Assembly (NCBI RefSeq): GCF_025995235.1
Contig: NZ_BAPT01000056.1
Location: 248,001-312,000, forward strand
From: Ameyamaea chiangmaiensis
GTDB lineage: Bacteria > Pseudomonadota > Alphaproteobacteria > Acetobacterales > Acetobacteraceae
Direction of reading: 5' to 3'
Length of the DNA: 64,000 nt
The stretch's first letter is position 1. Each line of letters begins with the position of its first letter. Under the pieces are notes generated by a model, which did not search any database, was not told where the DNA came from, and was given only the letters and a program-made list of their open reading frames with translations. The translations under genes and the position numbers were made by a program. Below are positions 17,121 to 26,827 of the stretch, piece after piece.

Positions 17121-17996
17121 TCAGAAGATCAGGTTCAGCGCGCGCGACACGACGCCCGGTCGGGGCCCGGTGGGCGCCTGGGTGTGTGCGTCGACCAGAT
17201 GCGCGCTGCGCAGATCCGCATAGGCGTAGCCGTACCATTTGCTGCCCGGATAGTTATATCCCAGAACACTGCCGGCGCGCTTGGCCTCGTCCCTCAGGCC
17301 CAGTGCGAGATACACCTCGACGAGCCTCTGCAGCGCCTCGGGCACATGGTTGGTGGTCTGGAAGTCCTGCACCACGCGCTGGTAGCGGTTCAGGGCGGCC
17401 TCATAGTTGTTCTGCTGCTCGTAGAAGCGTCCGACGAGCATTTCCTTGCCGGCCAGATGATCGCGGCAGAGGTCTATCTTGAGCTGCGCATCACGGGCGT
17501 AGGCCGTCTGGGGGAAGCGCGAGACGACTTCCTGAAGGGCGTCGAGTGCCTCGACCGTACCCTGCTGGTCGCGCTGCACTTCGGCAATCTGCTCGTAATA
17601 GCACAGGGCGCGAAGATAAAAGGCGTACGCGGCATCGTTGCTGGTCGGGTGCAGAAGAAGAAAGCGGTCGAGCTGCTGCACGGCCTCGGGGTACTTGTCC
17701 TGCAGATAGTAGGCATACCCCTCCATCAGCTGCGCGTTCGCGACGTAGCCGGAATAGGGATAGTTCTGTTGCAGGGCCTCGAATTCAGCGCTGGCGAGCA
17801 GGTAGCGGTTCGTGCGCAGGGCGTCGATGCCGTTGTTGTACATCGTCTCCGGCGGCGCCAGCGGCGGCGGCTTCTGGTCGCCCTTCTTGAACAACCCACA
17901 ACCGCCAAGCAGCAGCAGAGTCGCGAAGGTCAGACCGCGCGCGGACAGGGCGGTGGCACGTCGCGGGAAACGGGGTGGGGAAAAAGCAGGGGACAT
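17121..17996 (-). CDS. bamD: Outer-membrane assembly lipoprotein BamD
   Basis: Lipoprotein of 291 residues in the BAM complex that inserts beta-barrel proteins in the outer membrane. The lipobox is LLGGC, about 30 residues from the ATG at 17996, and the TPR repeats follow (NGIDALRTNRYLLASAEFEA, then repeated YY...Y patterns). The open frame begins at 18152, but that start would bury the signal peptide 50 residues in, so 17996 is chosen. Its place between lpxC and recN is common in alphaproteobacteria. Confidence 0.94.
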   Translation of the reverse strand: MSPAFSPPRFPRRATALSARGLTFATLLLLGGCGLFKKGDQKPPPLAPPETMYNNGIDALRTNRYLLASAEFEALQQNYPYSGYVANAQLMEGYAYYLQDKYPEAVQQLDRFLLLHPTSNDAAYAFYLRALCYYEQIAEVQRDQQGTVEALDALQEVVSRFPQTAYARDAQLKIDLCRDHLAGKEMLVGRFYEQQNNYEAALNRYQRVVQDFQTTNHVPEALQRLVEVYLALGLRDEAKRAGSVLGYNYPGSKWYGYAYADLRSAHLVDAHTQAPTGPRPGVVSRALNLIF

Positions 17997-18099
17997 GCCG
18001 ACTCTCTCAGTGACGGCAAGCGTTATATCACGGGTTGCGTCGGGGTGAAGCCACAAGCGGCGGTTTCCTGCCGTAGTCGGCGAATTGGCCGTCAAGACC

Positions 18100-19116
18100 T
18101 TATGCCGCTTCCTCGACAGCGACCCTGGCAGACGCCGAACGTGCGCCGTCACCTGTCAGGGTCCAGGCCGAGGAATCCGCCATCAAGGCTCGCAAAAGCC
18201 TGTTGTTCAGGGCGTGACCGGACTTGTGGCCGATGAAGCCTGCCTGCAGGGGGTGACCGGCAAGATAGAGATCGCCCACGGCGTCGAGCATCTTGTGGCG
18301 CACGAATTCGTGCTGATGTCGCAGCCCGGCGGGATTGAGCACCCGCTCGCCGTCCACCACGATCGCGTTATCCAGCGAGCCGCCGCGCGCCAGGCCGGCT
18401 GCCTGGAGAGCGTCGATTTCATGCCGCTGCGTGAAGGTGCGACTTGACGCCAGTTCACGCACGAACGAGTCGGTGGACAGTTTCATGGCGAAATTCTGCC
18501 GCCCGATAACGGCGGCAGCGAAGTCGATGGACAACGCCAGCGACAGGCCGCTGCGTGGCGCGGGGCGCAGTTCGGCGAACGCGTCGCCGTCCTCGACCCG
18601 TATGCGGCGCAGAACCTTGATGGTTCTGCGGGGGGTGGGCTGCACCTGACGACCGGCGCAGGACAGCAGGAAACAGAACTCGGCCGATGACCCGTCGAGA
18701 ACCGGCAGTTCCGGGCCGTCCACCGTGACGCGAACATTGTCGATGCCGCAGCCGCTGAGGGCCGCCACCAGATGTTCGATCGTCGCAACGCGCAGACCGC
18801 TGTCGTCGCCGACGACAGTGCTGAGCCGGGTGTCGACGACCGTGTCGTAGCGGGCCCGAACGGTGGCGCCCCCTAGATCGGACCGACTGAACGTGATGCC
18901 GCTGTCGGCGGGGGCGGGTGCCAGCCGCAGGGAAATCGGCAGACCCGTATGCAGGCCTATGCCGCGGCAGCCGATGGGCTGCGCCAGTGTGACCTGGAAA
19001 CGGGAGGCGTTGCCCACGCCACCATCAGCCCGTGTGCCGCGGAGAACCGGTATCGCGTCGGTCTCCAGAGGCCGCATCTGTTCCATCGTCGTGCCCTTCG
19101 TTTTTCTTGTCGTCAT
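18100..19116 (-). CDS. lpxC: UDP-3-O-acyl-N-acetylglucosamine deacetylase LpxC
   Basis: Zinc deacetylase of up to 338 residues and the committed step of lipid A synthesis. Zinc ligands are visible in TIEHLVAAL (His) and HKMLDAVGD (His and Asp), and the catalytic His in GHKSGHALNN. The product ends EEAA. Two starts are possible: 19116, or an internal ATG at 19086 preceded by GAAGGG; the shorter form is nearer the usual length. It lies behind the ftsZ terminator, so it needs its own promoter. A TTGACT sequence on the minus strand (19181-19186) is a weak candidate for the -35. Confidence 0.96.
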   Translation of the reverse strand: MTTRKTKGTTMEQMRPLETDAIPVLRGTRADGGVGNASRFQVTLAQPIGCRGIGLHTGLPISLRLAPAPADSGITFSRSDLGGATVRARYDTVVDTRLSTVVGDDSGLRVATIEHLVAALSGCGIDNVRVTVDGPELPVLDGSSAEFCFLLSCAGRQVQPTPRRTIKVLRRIRVEDGDAFAELRPAPRSGLSLALSIDFAAAVIGRQNFAMKLSTDSFVRELASSRTFTQRHEIDALQAAGLARGGSLDNAIVVDGERVLNPAGLRHQHEFVRHKMLDAVGDLYLAGHPLQAGFIGHKSGHALNNRLLRALMADSSAWTLTGDGARSASARVAVEEAA

Positions 19117-19232
19117 CGGCGTGCGGATCGCAGGCCGGCACTGGCATCCTGAGCTTTAGCGGCAGGGCACGGCGACCGCCAGTCAAGGTTTATTGCCAAC
19201 TATTACGGCCTATCCGCTTGAAATTAAGTCAT

Positions 19233-19267
19233 AAAAAAGGCCCCGCGATCAGTATGATCGCGGGGCC
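19233..19267 (-). terminator. Strong terminator between ftsZ and lpxC
   Basis: A 13-bp stem, GGCCCCGCGATCA (19239-19251) and its complement (19255-19267), has a 3-nt loop and is followed by six T on the minus strand. It begins 18 bases after the ftsZ stop and marks the end of the dcw transcription unit. Confidence 0.9.
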
Positions 19268-19284
19268 CTTCCTGAACGGAGCTT

Positions 19285-20724
19285 TTAGTTCGACTGGCGG
19301 CGCAGGAAGGCTGGAATATCCAGACCGATCTCGTCCGCACCGCCTTCCTGAACCGAGACGCCCGGCGCGGGGGGCTCATGCGGGTGGATCTCAGGCTCGT
19401 TACGCTGGGGCGCGGGCGTAGCCTCGGCAGGCGGCCGCCCCCGGAAGGCGCCCGTCACGATGCCGAACAGGCTGCGCGACGGCTGCGGTTCCGGCGCGCG
19501 CTGCTGGGCGGTGGTGAACAGACCCGAATGAGGCGACGGTGCCGGACGCGGCGCGCCGCCCAGGCTGTTGCCCGGCATGCTGTTGGACGGCGGGGCAGCC
19601 GGTCCGGGCGCGGTCGGGTCGATCTGGTAATTCGGCGCGGCGGTGCGGGCGCCCGGCTGGGGCGCTGCCTGCAGATGAGCCTGGTGCGGATCGGGCGCCG
19701 CCGCCGGGGCCTGAACCGCCGGCTCGACCGGGGCTTCGGGTTGCACGGCGACGGGGGTGTCGATACCGGTCGCGACGACGGAGACGCGCACGCGGCCGTT
19801 CAGGCTGTCGTCGATCGCGGAGCCGAAGATGATGTTCGCGTCCTCGGCCACTTCTTCGCGGATACGGTTGGCGGCCTGATCGACTTCATACAGCGTCATG
19901 TCCTCGCCGCCGGTGATGTTGATCAGCAGCCCGCGCGCGCCCGCCATCGACGTGTCTTCGAGCAGCGGGTTGGAAATCGCAGCCTCCGCCGCCTCGATCG
20001 CGCGGTTGTCGCCCTCGGCCTCGCCCGTGCCCATCATCGCCTTGCCCATCTCGGCCATCACGGTGCGGATGTCGGCGAAATCGAGATTGACCAGCCCCGG
20101 TGCGACCATCAGGTCGGTCACGCCGCGCACGCCCATATACAGGACGTTGTCGGCCATCTTGAACGCGTCCTTCCAGCTGGTGCGCTCGGTGGCCAGACGG
20201 AAGAGGTTCTGGTTCGGGATCACGATCAGCGTGTCGACGAACTGTTGCAGTTCCGCGATGCCGGCGTCGGCCGAGCGCGACCGGCGCACGCCCTCGAAGG
20301 TAAACGGCTTGGTCACGACGCCGACCGTCAGGATGCCGCGATCGCGGGCCATGCGCGCGATGACCGGCGCGGCACCCGTGCCGGTGCCACCGCCCATGCC
20401 GGCGGTGATGAACACCATGTGCGCGCCGTCCATGTGACGGGCGAGCTCGTCGGCGGCCTCTTCCGCGGCCGCGCGGCCGATCTCGGGCTTCGCGCCGGCG
20501 CCCAGACCCTGCGTCAGGTGCGGGCCGAGCTGGATGCGGCGATCGGCGCGCGAATGCGACAGCTGCTGGGCATCGGTATTGGCGACGACAAACTCCACGC
20601 CCTGCAACTGGAGCGCGATCATGTTATCGACCGCGTTGGTACCTCCGCCGCCGACGCCGATCACGGTAATCCGAGGCGTAAAGTCTGCATGCGTCTGCTG
20701 CGGAATGGTCAGGTTCAGGGTCAT
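19285..20724 (-). CDS. ftsZ: Cell division GTPase FtsZ
   Basis: Tubulin homologue of 479 residues that forms the cytokinetic ring. The GTPase motif is GGGTGTG, the T7 loop is VNLDFADIR, and the N-terminal nucleotide-binding segment is VIGVGGGGTNAV. After the globular part (about 320 residues) comes a long Pro/Ala linker, then the conserved C-terminal peptide DIPAFLRRQ that binds FtsA. An ATG at 20730 exists, but GGGGAG abuts it and is six bases from the ATG at 20724, so the latter is preferred. The 82-bp gap after ftsA may hold a separate ftsZ promoter. Confidence 0.97.
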   Translation of the reverse strand: MTLNLTIPQQTHADFTPRITVIGVGGGGTNAVDNMIALQLQGVEFVVANTDAQQLSHSRADRRIQLGPHLTQGLGAGAKPEIGRAAAEEAADELARHMDGAHMVFITAGMGGGTGTGAAPVIARMARDRGILTVGVVTKPFTFEGVRRSRSADAGIAELQQFVDTLIVIPNQNLFRLATERTSWKDAFKMADNVLYMGVRGVTDLMVAPGLVNLDFADIRTVMAEMGKAMMGTGEAEGDNRAIEAAEAAISNPLLEDTSMAGARGLLINITGGEDMTLYEVDQAANRIREEVAEDANIIFGSAIDDSLNGRVRVSVVATGIDTPVAVQPEAPVEPAVQAPAAAPDPHQAHLQAAPQPGARTAAPNYQIDPTAPGPAAPPSNSMPGNSLGGAPRPAPSPHSGLFTTAQQRAPEPQPSRSLFGIVTGAFRGRPPAEATPAPQRNEPEIHPHEPPAPGVSVQEGGADEIGLDIPAFLRRQSN

Positions 20725-20788
20725 GAGCATCTCCCCGATGATCGGAGGCTGGATTGTGGCGGTGCGACTCGGTGCGCGCGGTACAGAA

Positions 20789-20817
20789 TCTATAGCGTCA
20801 AGCTAGGCCACACTAAA
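20789..20817 (-). promoter_or_regulatory. Possible ftsZ promoter
   Basis: On the minus strand, TTTAGT (20812-20817) and TATAGA (20789-20794) are 17 bases apart, upstream of ftsZ and overlapping the ftsA stop. The -10 is fair and the -35 poor. Extra ftsZ promoters at this place are common in other bacteria, but this one is only a candidate. Confidence 0.3.
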
Positions 20818-22207
20818 CCCGGTCGCGCAAGAAATTGACGATTCTTCCAAGAAGTCCCGAAGCGCCGGGTTCGGAAACATCCACGTCGTTGAACGATCGA
20901 TCCGAACCGGCCGCCCACGAGAGGAGCCCCGCAGTCGTGGCGAATCCGGCCGAGGCCGGTGCGTCCTGCGGCAGGTCGCGAAAGCCGGTTGGATAACCCA
21001 TACGGATCGGACGGTCGAGAATCGAGGCCGCCAGCAGCCCCACACCCTCCAGCAGGGAACCGCCGCCGGTCAGCACGACGCCGCCCGTGGCCGCCTTGCC
21101 AAACCCCGACGCATCGAGCCGATCGCGCACCAGTTCGAGCGTTTCCTCGATCCGCGGATGGATGATGGAAATCACGCGTGAGCGCGACACGCGCGACAGG
21201 GGCGCCGCGCTTTCGCCGATGAGTTCGATCGGCAAGGCATCCTCCCCATCGTCATCGGAGAAATTGGCCGATCCATACATCGTCTTCAGCCGCTCGGCCG
21301 TTTCCTCCGATGTGGACAGGATACGGGCCAGGTCGCGCGTGATGTGACGGCCGCCCACACCGATCTGCGCGGTATGAATCAACTGGCCTTCCCCGAAGAT
21401 CCCGAGCGTCGTCGTGTCGCCCCCCATGTCGACCACCGTCGCCCCAAGGTCGCGTTCCTCCCGATCCAGCACCGCCAGGCCCGAGGCCAGTGGTGCCGAT
21501 ACCAGCGCGCGTATCTTGAGTTCGGCGCGCGCCAGAAGGGCTTCGAGCGTGGCGAGCGTGCCTGTGGCCGCGTCGATGACATGCAGCCGGCCCGTCAACT
21601 GGTCGCACACATGCCCACGTGGATCGACGACCCCGGTCGTGTCGTCCACCGCATAGGCAAGGGGAAGCGTATGAATGACGCTGCGTCCCTCGCTGCGCGC
21701 GCGTAACTGCCCTTCCGTCACGATCCGGCGTACGTCCGCATCCGTCACCTCGCGGCCTCCCACGGGCCAGCGCACATTGAACAGCCGGCTTTCGGGCGAT
21801 CCGCTGGACAGGTTGACCACGACGTCGGTCAACGATCGCTCAGCCTGCTCCTCGGCCTCGCCCACCGCCGCGCGTATCGCGGCTTCGGCACGACGGATAT
21901 CGGTGATCGCGCCCCCGCGCACGCCCTCCGAACGCTGCCATCCCTTGCCGAGCACCTTGATCGTTCCGTCCGGTTCGCCGCGTCCGATCAGGCACGTGAT
22001 CTTCGTGCTGCCGATGTCGAGGACCCCGAACACGCCCTGCCGCCAGGCGTGATGGGGCGGCTGGCTGCGTGGCGGGGGCAGGGCAAGGACGTGGTGCTGG
22101 GCGCGGGTGTCGGTGGTCAGCGCCACGTCGCGGCTGCCGCGACGCGTGCGACGCCGACGGCCGCTTGCGGGCGTTTTCTCCGGGGGGACGGGGATCAGGT
22201 CGTTCAT
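20813..22207 (-). CDS. ftsA: Cell division protein FtsA
   Basis: Actin-like protein of 464 residues that ties FtsZ to the membrane. The actin-fold phosphate-1 motif is VLDIGSTKITCLIG near residue 60, phosphate-2 is VVDMGGDTTTLGIF, and the adenosine motif is VLTGGGSLLEG. The last residues (GLLGRIVNFLRDR) form the amphipathic membrane-targeting helix. About 57 residues rich in Arg and Pro precede the actin fold, longer than in E. coli. ATGA overlap with ftsQ. Confidence 0.96.
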   Translation of the reverse strand: MNDLIPVPPEKTPASGRRRRTRRGSRDVALTTDTRAQHHVLALPPPRSQPPHHAWRQGVFGVLDIGSTKITCLIGRGEPDGTIKVLGKGWQRSEGVRGGAITDIRRAEAAIRAAVGEAEEQAERSLTDVVVNLSSGSPESRLFNVRWPVGGREVTDADVRRIVTEGQLRARSEGRSVIHTLPLAYAVDDTTGVVDPRGHVCDQLTGRLHVIDAATGTLATLEALLARAELKIRALVSAPLASGLAVLDREERDLGATVVDMGGDTTTLGIFGEGQLIHTAQIGVGGRHITRDLARILSTSEETAERLKTMYGSANFSDDDGEDALPIELIGESAAPLSRVSRSRVISIIHPRIEETLELVRDRLDASGFGKAATGGVVLTGGGSLLEGVGLLAASILDRPIRMGYPTGFRDLPQDAPASAGFATTAGLLSWAAGSDRSFNDVDVSEPGASGLLGRIVNFLRDRV

Positions 22208-23475
22208 GGGGAACTCGGGTTCGGGACGGGCGGTGCCAGGGGGGTCGGCGGCGGCAGACTGGCGCCCGTGGCCAGCGAACTGCCCGTCGCCCGCGATGAC
22301 GAAAGGCCCGGGCGTGTCATGGGCGACGGGGCGGCCGACAGCGGGGGCGACGGGCGCGGTGAGGCAGTCGTCCGGACGGCCTGGGCCCCCGAGACCGACG
22401 CGGGCGCGGCCGGACGCGCCGCGTGCGCCAGTCCATCATGCGGCGCGATGGTATGAGGCACGTCGGCGTGCGGCGCGTCGGGACGCTGCGGATGCGGGGC
22501 GGGCGGCGTCGCCTTGGGTCCCGGTTCGTGTTCCTCCGCCGCCCTGGCGTGAGGCGTGTCGGCGGGGGTCAGGGCGCCCGTGTCGCCGGGTACCGTGCCG
22601 TTGGCCGGCGCGTTGCCCTCGGTTGCCGGGGCCTGGGCCGCACCATCGGACGGTGGCGTCGCGGGCGCGGGTCTCTGCCGGATGACCATGCGATCGGGCA
22701 GGCGCAGATCGATGTCCTGCACCGGCCGTTCGAGAAGACGCATCTGCTGCTGATACTGCGCAAGCCGGGCCAGGGCCGCGACGTCCTGTCCCTCGGGTAG
22801 AAGGACAGTCGTGCCGTCGCGCAGCAGCAGGTTCCACCTTCGCTCGCCCACGCGGGTCATGGCGATCACCCGGCTCGCCACGTCGGGTTGCGCCCCCAGG
22901 GCGTCGATCAGGTCGGCGGCGGCGGTGTTGGCGCCCGCGCCGACGACCAGCGGCAGTTGCAGGAACGCCTGCGCGTCCTTGCCGTGCATGCCCTGGTCGG
23001 CCACGGGATCGCCCGCGCGGTCGATCAACTGGAAATGCCCCTCGTGCTGCCAGACGGCGAAGGGACGGCGCTCGACAAGGGTCACGATGATGGTTGCGGG
23101 CAGGTGCCGTTCGACAGTCGCATGGTCGACGAAGGGCAACGCGTCGATCCGCTCACGCGCCGCTCCCAGCGAGAAACCCAGAATCGGCTGGCCCACCGAC
23201 GTTCCCAGCGCCGTCATCAGGTCGCTTTCGCGCGTCAGGGCGCGCCCGTTGATCTGGATGGTGTGGATCTTGAGCGGGGCGAGCGCGATCAGGCGGGCGC
23301 GGAACGGGGCGAACCGCTCCTCGGACCTGAAATCGCGCACCAGAGGCACCGCCGCGCCGGCGGCGACAAGGCACCCGAGCACGAACAGCGCCGGCTTGAC
23401 CCGGCGCCGCTGACGTTTGACGAAGATCGACAGGCGCGAGGGGCGGTCGCCGACGGGCCCCCCGCGTCCCTTCAT
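22204..23475 (-). CDS. ftsQ: Cell division protein FtsQ with a long Ala/Pro-rich tail
   Basis: Bitopic divisome protein of 423 residues. A basic cytoplasmic stretch, one transmembrane helix (about residues 28-45), a POTRA-type segment (IHTIQINGRAL to about 140) and the FtsQ domain ending near residue 265 (DLRLPDRMVIRQ) are all visible. The remaining 155 residues are Ala/Pro/Thr-rich and likely disordered in the periplasm; usual FtsQ proteins stop near 280-300. ATG at 23475 overlaps the ddl stop (ATGA), which decides the start over ATGs at 23484 and further upstream. Confidence 0.94.
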   Translation of the reverse strand: MKGRGGPVGDRPSRLSIFVKRQRRRVKPALFVLGCLVAAGAAVPLVRDFRSEERFAPFRARLIALAPLKIHTIQINGRALTRESDLMTALGTSVGQPILGFSLGAARERIDALPFVDHATVERHLPATIIVTLVERRPFAVWQHEGHFQLIDRAGDPVADQGMHGKDAQAFLQLPLVVGAGANTAAADLIDALGAQPDVASRVIAMTRVGERRWNLLLRDGTTVLLPEGQDVAALARLAQYQQQMRLLERPVQDIDLRLPDRMVIRQRPAPATPPSDGAAQAPATEGNAPANGTVPGDTGALTPADTPHARAAEEHEPGPKATPPAPHPQRPDAPHADVPHTIAPHDGLAHAARPAAPASVSGAQAVRTTASPRPSPPLSAAPSPMTRPGLSSSRATGSSLATGASLPPPTPLAPPVPNPSSP

Positions 23476-24422
23476 GTGCGGCATGCGGCGTGATCGACCA
23501 TCCACCGACACAACGTGCCGTAGGACATGCCGGTGAAGGCCGCCTGTTCCGGCAGCAGGGAGGTCGGCGTCAGGCCGGGCTGGGTGTTGATCTCGAGGAT
23601 GACCAGGCGTCCCGGTCCGCCCGCGGCACGGGTGTCGTCATAGCGGAAATCGGTGCGGGTGGCGCCGCGGCATCCGAGGGTCCGGTGGGTGGCGCAGGCA
23701 AGGTCCATCGCGCGGGCGAACGTGTCGGGATGCACGTTGGCGGGCAGATGATGCGTCGAGCCGCCCTGGCCATATTTCGCCTCGAAATCGTAAAATCCAG
23801 CCGTAATTCCGGCGGACGGCGTGATGTCGGTGACGGTCAGCGCGCGTCCGTCGAGAACGCCCACGGTCAGTTCCCGTCCGGGAATGAACTCTTCGACCAG
23901 TGCCGTGCGCCCGAAGCGCCAGCCTTCGGCGATCGCGGCCCGGCGGTTGCTGCCGGGGTGGACGATCTCGACCCCCACCGACGACCCCTCATTGTGCGGT
24001 TTGACCACGTAGGAGCCCTCGAACGGATCGCGCTCGCGCAGTTCGGCGACGTCGATCATCCGGCCCGTCGCGACCGGCAGGCCGGCCCCGGCGAACGCGG
24101 CCCGGGCGGCGGACTTGTCCATCGCGACCGACGACGCGCGCAGGCCGGAATGGGTGTAGGGCACGTTCATCCAGTCCAGAATGCCCTGAATGGTGCCGTC
24201 CTCGCCGAACCGGCCATGCAGGGCATTGAACACGACGTCGGGGCGGCTGTCGGTGATCGCGGCCACCAGCGCGCCGAGATCGGCGCCGGGATCGACGACG
24301 CTGACCGCGAACCCTTCGTCGCGCAGTGCCCCGACGACGCCCTCACTACTGGCCTGACTCACCGGGCGTTCGGCGGACAGCCCCCCGGCCAGCACCGTGA
24401 CGCGGCGTGTTTCGATGGTCAT
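23472..24422 (-). CDS. ddl: D-alanine--D-alanine ligase
   Basis: ATP-grasp ligase of 316 residues that makes D-Ala-D-Ala for peptidoglycan. Landmarks are AGGLSAERPVS at the N-terminus, HGRFGEDGTIQG, NEGSSVGVE, the EEFIPGRELTVGV strand and the Mg-binding EINTQPGLTPTSL. ATG at 24422 overlaps the murB stop (ATGA) and is preferred to the ATG at 24458. Its place between murB and ftsQ is the normal alphaproteobacterial order. Confidence 0.96.
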   Translation of the reverse strand: MTIETRRVTVLAGGLSAERPVSQASSEGVVGALRDEGFAVSVVDPGADLGALVAAITDSRPDVVFNALHGRFGEDGTIQGILDWMNVPYTHSGLRASSVAMDKSAARAAFAGAGLPVATGRMIDVAELRERDPFEGSYVVKPHNEGSSVGVEIVHPGSNRRAAIAEGWRFGRTALVEEFIPGRELTVGVLDGRALTVTDITPSAGITAGFYDFEAKYGQGGSTHHLPANVHPDTFARAMDLACATHRTLGCRGATRTDFRYDDTRAAGGPGRLVILEINTQPGLTPTSLLPEQAAFTGMSYGTLCRWMVDHAACRT

Positions 24423-25339
24423 GCGGCCTCCAGCCGGCCGATACGCCGGATTTCCCAATGCAGTGACACGCCGGACCGTTCCAGCACGCGCGCGCGGACC
24501 GTATCGCCCAGTGATTCGAGATCGCGCGCCGTGGCGTCCCCGGTATTCAACAGGAAATTGCAGTGCTTTTCACTGACCTGCGCACCGCCCATACGCAGCC
24601 CCCGGCAGCCGGCGGCGTCGATCAGTTCCCATGCCTTGTACTGTGTTTGCGCGGCATCGGGGTTACGGAAGGTGGAGCCCCCGGTGCGCGCCCGCACCGG
24701 CTGGGAGGCTTCGCGTGAGGCACGGACGTCGGCGATTTTCGCAGCGACGCTGGTCGGATCGGCCGGTGTGCCGCGCAGGCGCGCACGCACGACCACACTG
24801 CCATCCGACAGGGCCGAGCGCCGGTAGCCAAAGGCGAGCGACGCCACCGGCAGACGCACCAGATCGCCCGCCCGCGTCACGATCTCAGCCCAGTCCAGAA
24901 CGGCGGCGATGTCCGAGCCATAGGCGCCGGCGTTCATCACCACCGCGCCGCCGATCGACCCCGGAATACCGGCCAGGAATTCCAGTCCGCCCAGACCGGC
25001 CTGTGCTGCGGTCTCTGCCACCGTGGCGTCCAGACACGCAGCCCCGACGACCAGCCCGTCGTTATCGCGCACGATGTCGGCGAAACCCCGTCCCAGACGG
25101 ACGACCGCGCCATCGATGCCGCCGTCGCGGATGATGACGTTGGAGCAGGCGCCCAGCGACAGCACCGGAAAATCGGGCGCAAGGGCAGCGAGGGCATTGG
25201 CCAGATCTTCGGTATCGGCGGGTTGCAGCAGCCATTCGGCCGCGCCACCGACGCGAAACCAGGTGCGCGCGCCAAGGGGTGCCGATGCGGTCTGGCGTCC
25301 ACGAAAGCCGGGCAGAAGAACGGGGTTTGCCTCGCTCAC
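24419..25339 (-). CDS. murB: UDP-N-acetylenolpyruvoylglucosamine reductase MurB
   Basis: FAD enzyme of 306 residues that reduces enolpyruvyl-UDP-GlcNAc. FAD contacts lie in TWFRVGGAAEWL, LGACSNVIIRD and IPGSIGGAVVMNAGAYG; the catalytic Ser is in GGSTFRNP and the final Glu in HWEIRRIG. The start is GTG at 25339, which overlaps the murC TGA (GTGA). It has the shorter type I/II-like layout typical of alphaproteobacteria. Confidence 0.96.
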   Translation of the reverse strand: MSEANPVLLPGFRGRQTASAPLGARTWFRVGGAAEWLLQPADTEDLANALAALAPDFPVLSLGACSNVIIRDGGIDGAVVRLGRGFADIVRDNDGLVVGAACLDATVAETAAQAGLGGLEFLAGIPGSIGGAVVMNAGAYGSDIAAVLDWAEIVTRAGDLVRLPVASLAFGYRRSALSDGSVVVRARLRGTPADPTSVAAKIADVRASREASQPVRARTGGSTFRNPDAAQTQYKAWELIDAAGCRGLRMGGAQVSEKHCNFLLNTGDATARDLESLGDTVRARVLERSGVSLHWEIRRIGRLEAA

Positions 25340-26769
25340 GCCGCGAACTCGCCTTTGCGCTTACCGCCCAGTTCGGCCAGCTGCGCGGGCAGGGTCTGGG
25401 CCCAGTTGGTGATCGTCCCGGCGCCAAGGCACACCACGAAATCGCTCGGCCTGGCGATGGCATGGATCATTTCGGCAAGGTGTTCCGGACCCGGCAGCGG
25501 CACCACCGAACGATGGCCACGGGCGCGCAGACCCTCGATCAGCGCGTCGCGATCGACGCCGGGGATCGGGGCCTCGCCGGCCGCGTAGACGTCGGTCACG
25601 ATGACCGTGCCGGCGTCGTTCATGCAGGTGCAGAACTCGTTGAACAGGGTTTGCAGGCGCGAGTAACGGTGCGGCTGGACCACGGCGATGACGTTGCTCG
25701 CCCCGGCCTGACGCGCGGCCTTGAGAACGGCGGCGATCTCGACCGGATGGTGGCCGTAATCGTCGATCACGGTGATGCCGTTATATTCGCCGGTGCGGGT
25801 GAAGCGGCGCTTCACGCCCCGGAAACTGGCCAGTGCCGAGCGGATGGTCGCATCGTCGATTTCCATCTCGATGGCCACGGCGATGGCGGCCAGGGCGTTC
25901 TGGACGTTGTGATTGCCGAGCATCGGCAGGCGGAACGGCCCCGCGCGGCGCGAACGGCGGCGCACACGGTCGGTCACGACCACCTCGAACGTCGCACCGC
26001 GCTTGTCGGCGATTACCTTCTCGGCGCGGATGTCGGCCTGTGGGGAAAAGCCATAGGTGATGATGCGATGGTCCGACAGGCGCGGGATCATCTGCTGGAC
26101 CGCCGGGTGGTCGATACACAGCACCGCAAACCCATAGAACGGAATGTTCGACACGAACTGGTCGTAGGCCGCCTGCATGGCGTCGGCCGTACCCCAGTGG
26201 TCGAGATGCTCGGGGTCCATGTTCGTGACCACCGTGATTACCGACGGCAGGCGCAGGAACGACCCGTCACTCTCGTCCGCCTCGACCACCATCCAGTCGC
26301 CCGAGCCCATCCGCGTGTTCGAGCCATAGGCTTCGATGATGCCGCCGTTGATGACTGTGGGATCGAGCTTGGCGGCTTCGAGAACCGCGGCGACCAGACT
26401 GGTGGTGGTGGTCTTGCCGTGCGTGCCGCCGATGGCGACCGACCAGCGCAGGCGCATCAGTTCGGCCAGCATTTCGGCGCGGCGCACCACGGGGATCAGG
26501 CGTGCACGGGCCTCGACCACCTCGGGGTTGTCGCGCTTGACGGCGGTCGAGACCACGACCACCTGCGCGCCGCCCAGATTGGCGGCATCGTGGCCAATCG
26601 AGACTGTGATGCCCTGTCCGCGCAGGCGCTGGACGTTGGCGTTTTCAGCGATGTCGGAGCCCTGGACCGTGTAGCCGAGCATATGCAGCACCTCGGCGAT
26701 CCCGGACATGCCGATGCCGCCGATACCGACGAAATGGATGGTGCCGATGGACAGGGGCAGGGCTCTCAT
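25336..26769 (-). CDS. murC: UDP-N-acetylmuramate--L-alanine ligase MurC
   Basis: Mur ligase of 477 residues that adds L-Ala to UDP-MurNAc. The N-terminal IHFVGIGGIGMSG is the MurC-type Rossmann motif, the P-loop is GGTHGKTTTTS, and the ADP-side residues lie in DDYGHHPVEI. The frame is open to 26910, but the ATG at 26769 gives the family's normal start. There is a 58-bp gap from murG. Confidence 0.96.
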   Translation of the reverse strand: MRALPLSIGTIHFVGIGGIGMSGIAEVLHMLGYTVQGSDIAENANVQRLRGQGITVSIGHDAANLGGAQVVVVSTAVKRDNPEVVEARARLIPVVRRAEMLAELMRLRWSVAIGGTHGKTTTTSLVAAVLEAAKLDPTVINGGIIEAYGSNTRMGSGDWMVVEADESDGSFLRLPSVITVVTNMDPEHLDHWGTADAMQAAYDQFVSNIPFYGFAVLCIDHPAVQQMIPRLSDHRIITYGFSPQADIRAEKVIADKRGATFEVVVTDRVRRRSRRAGPFRLPMLGNHNVQNALAAIAVAIEMEIDDATIRSALASFRGVKRRFTRTGEYNGITVIDDYGHHPVEIAAVLKAARQAGASNVIAVVQPHRYSRLQTLFNEFCTCMNDAGTVIVTDVYAAGEAPIPGVDRDALIEGLRARGHRSVVPLPGPEHLAEMIHAIARPSDFVVCLGAGTITNWAQTLPAQLAELGGKRKGEFAA

Positions 26770-26827
26770 GACGGTGCTTTCAAAACTGCGGGTCGGCGAA
26801 GGAGGGCTGACGGGACGAACGGGGGTT

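Noticed and set aside
14607..18236. Long plus-strand frames (610 and 492 codons) over ligA, recN and bamD
   Set aside because: Antisense shadows; no motifs, and the minus-strand genes are unambiguous.
19378..20838. 486-codon plus-strand frame over ftsZ
   Set aside because: Antisense to ftsZ with Arg/His/Asp-rich low-complexity translation.
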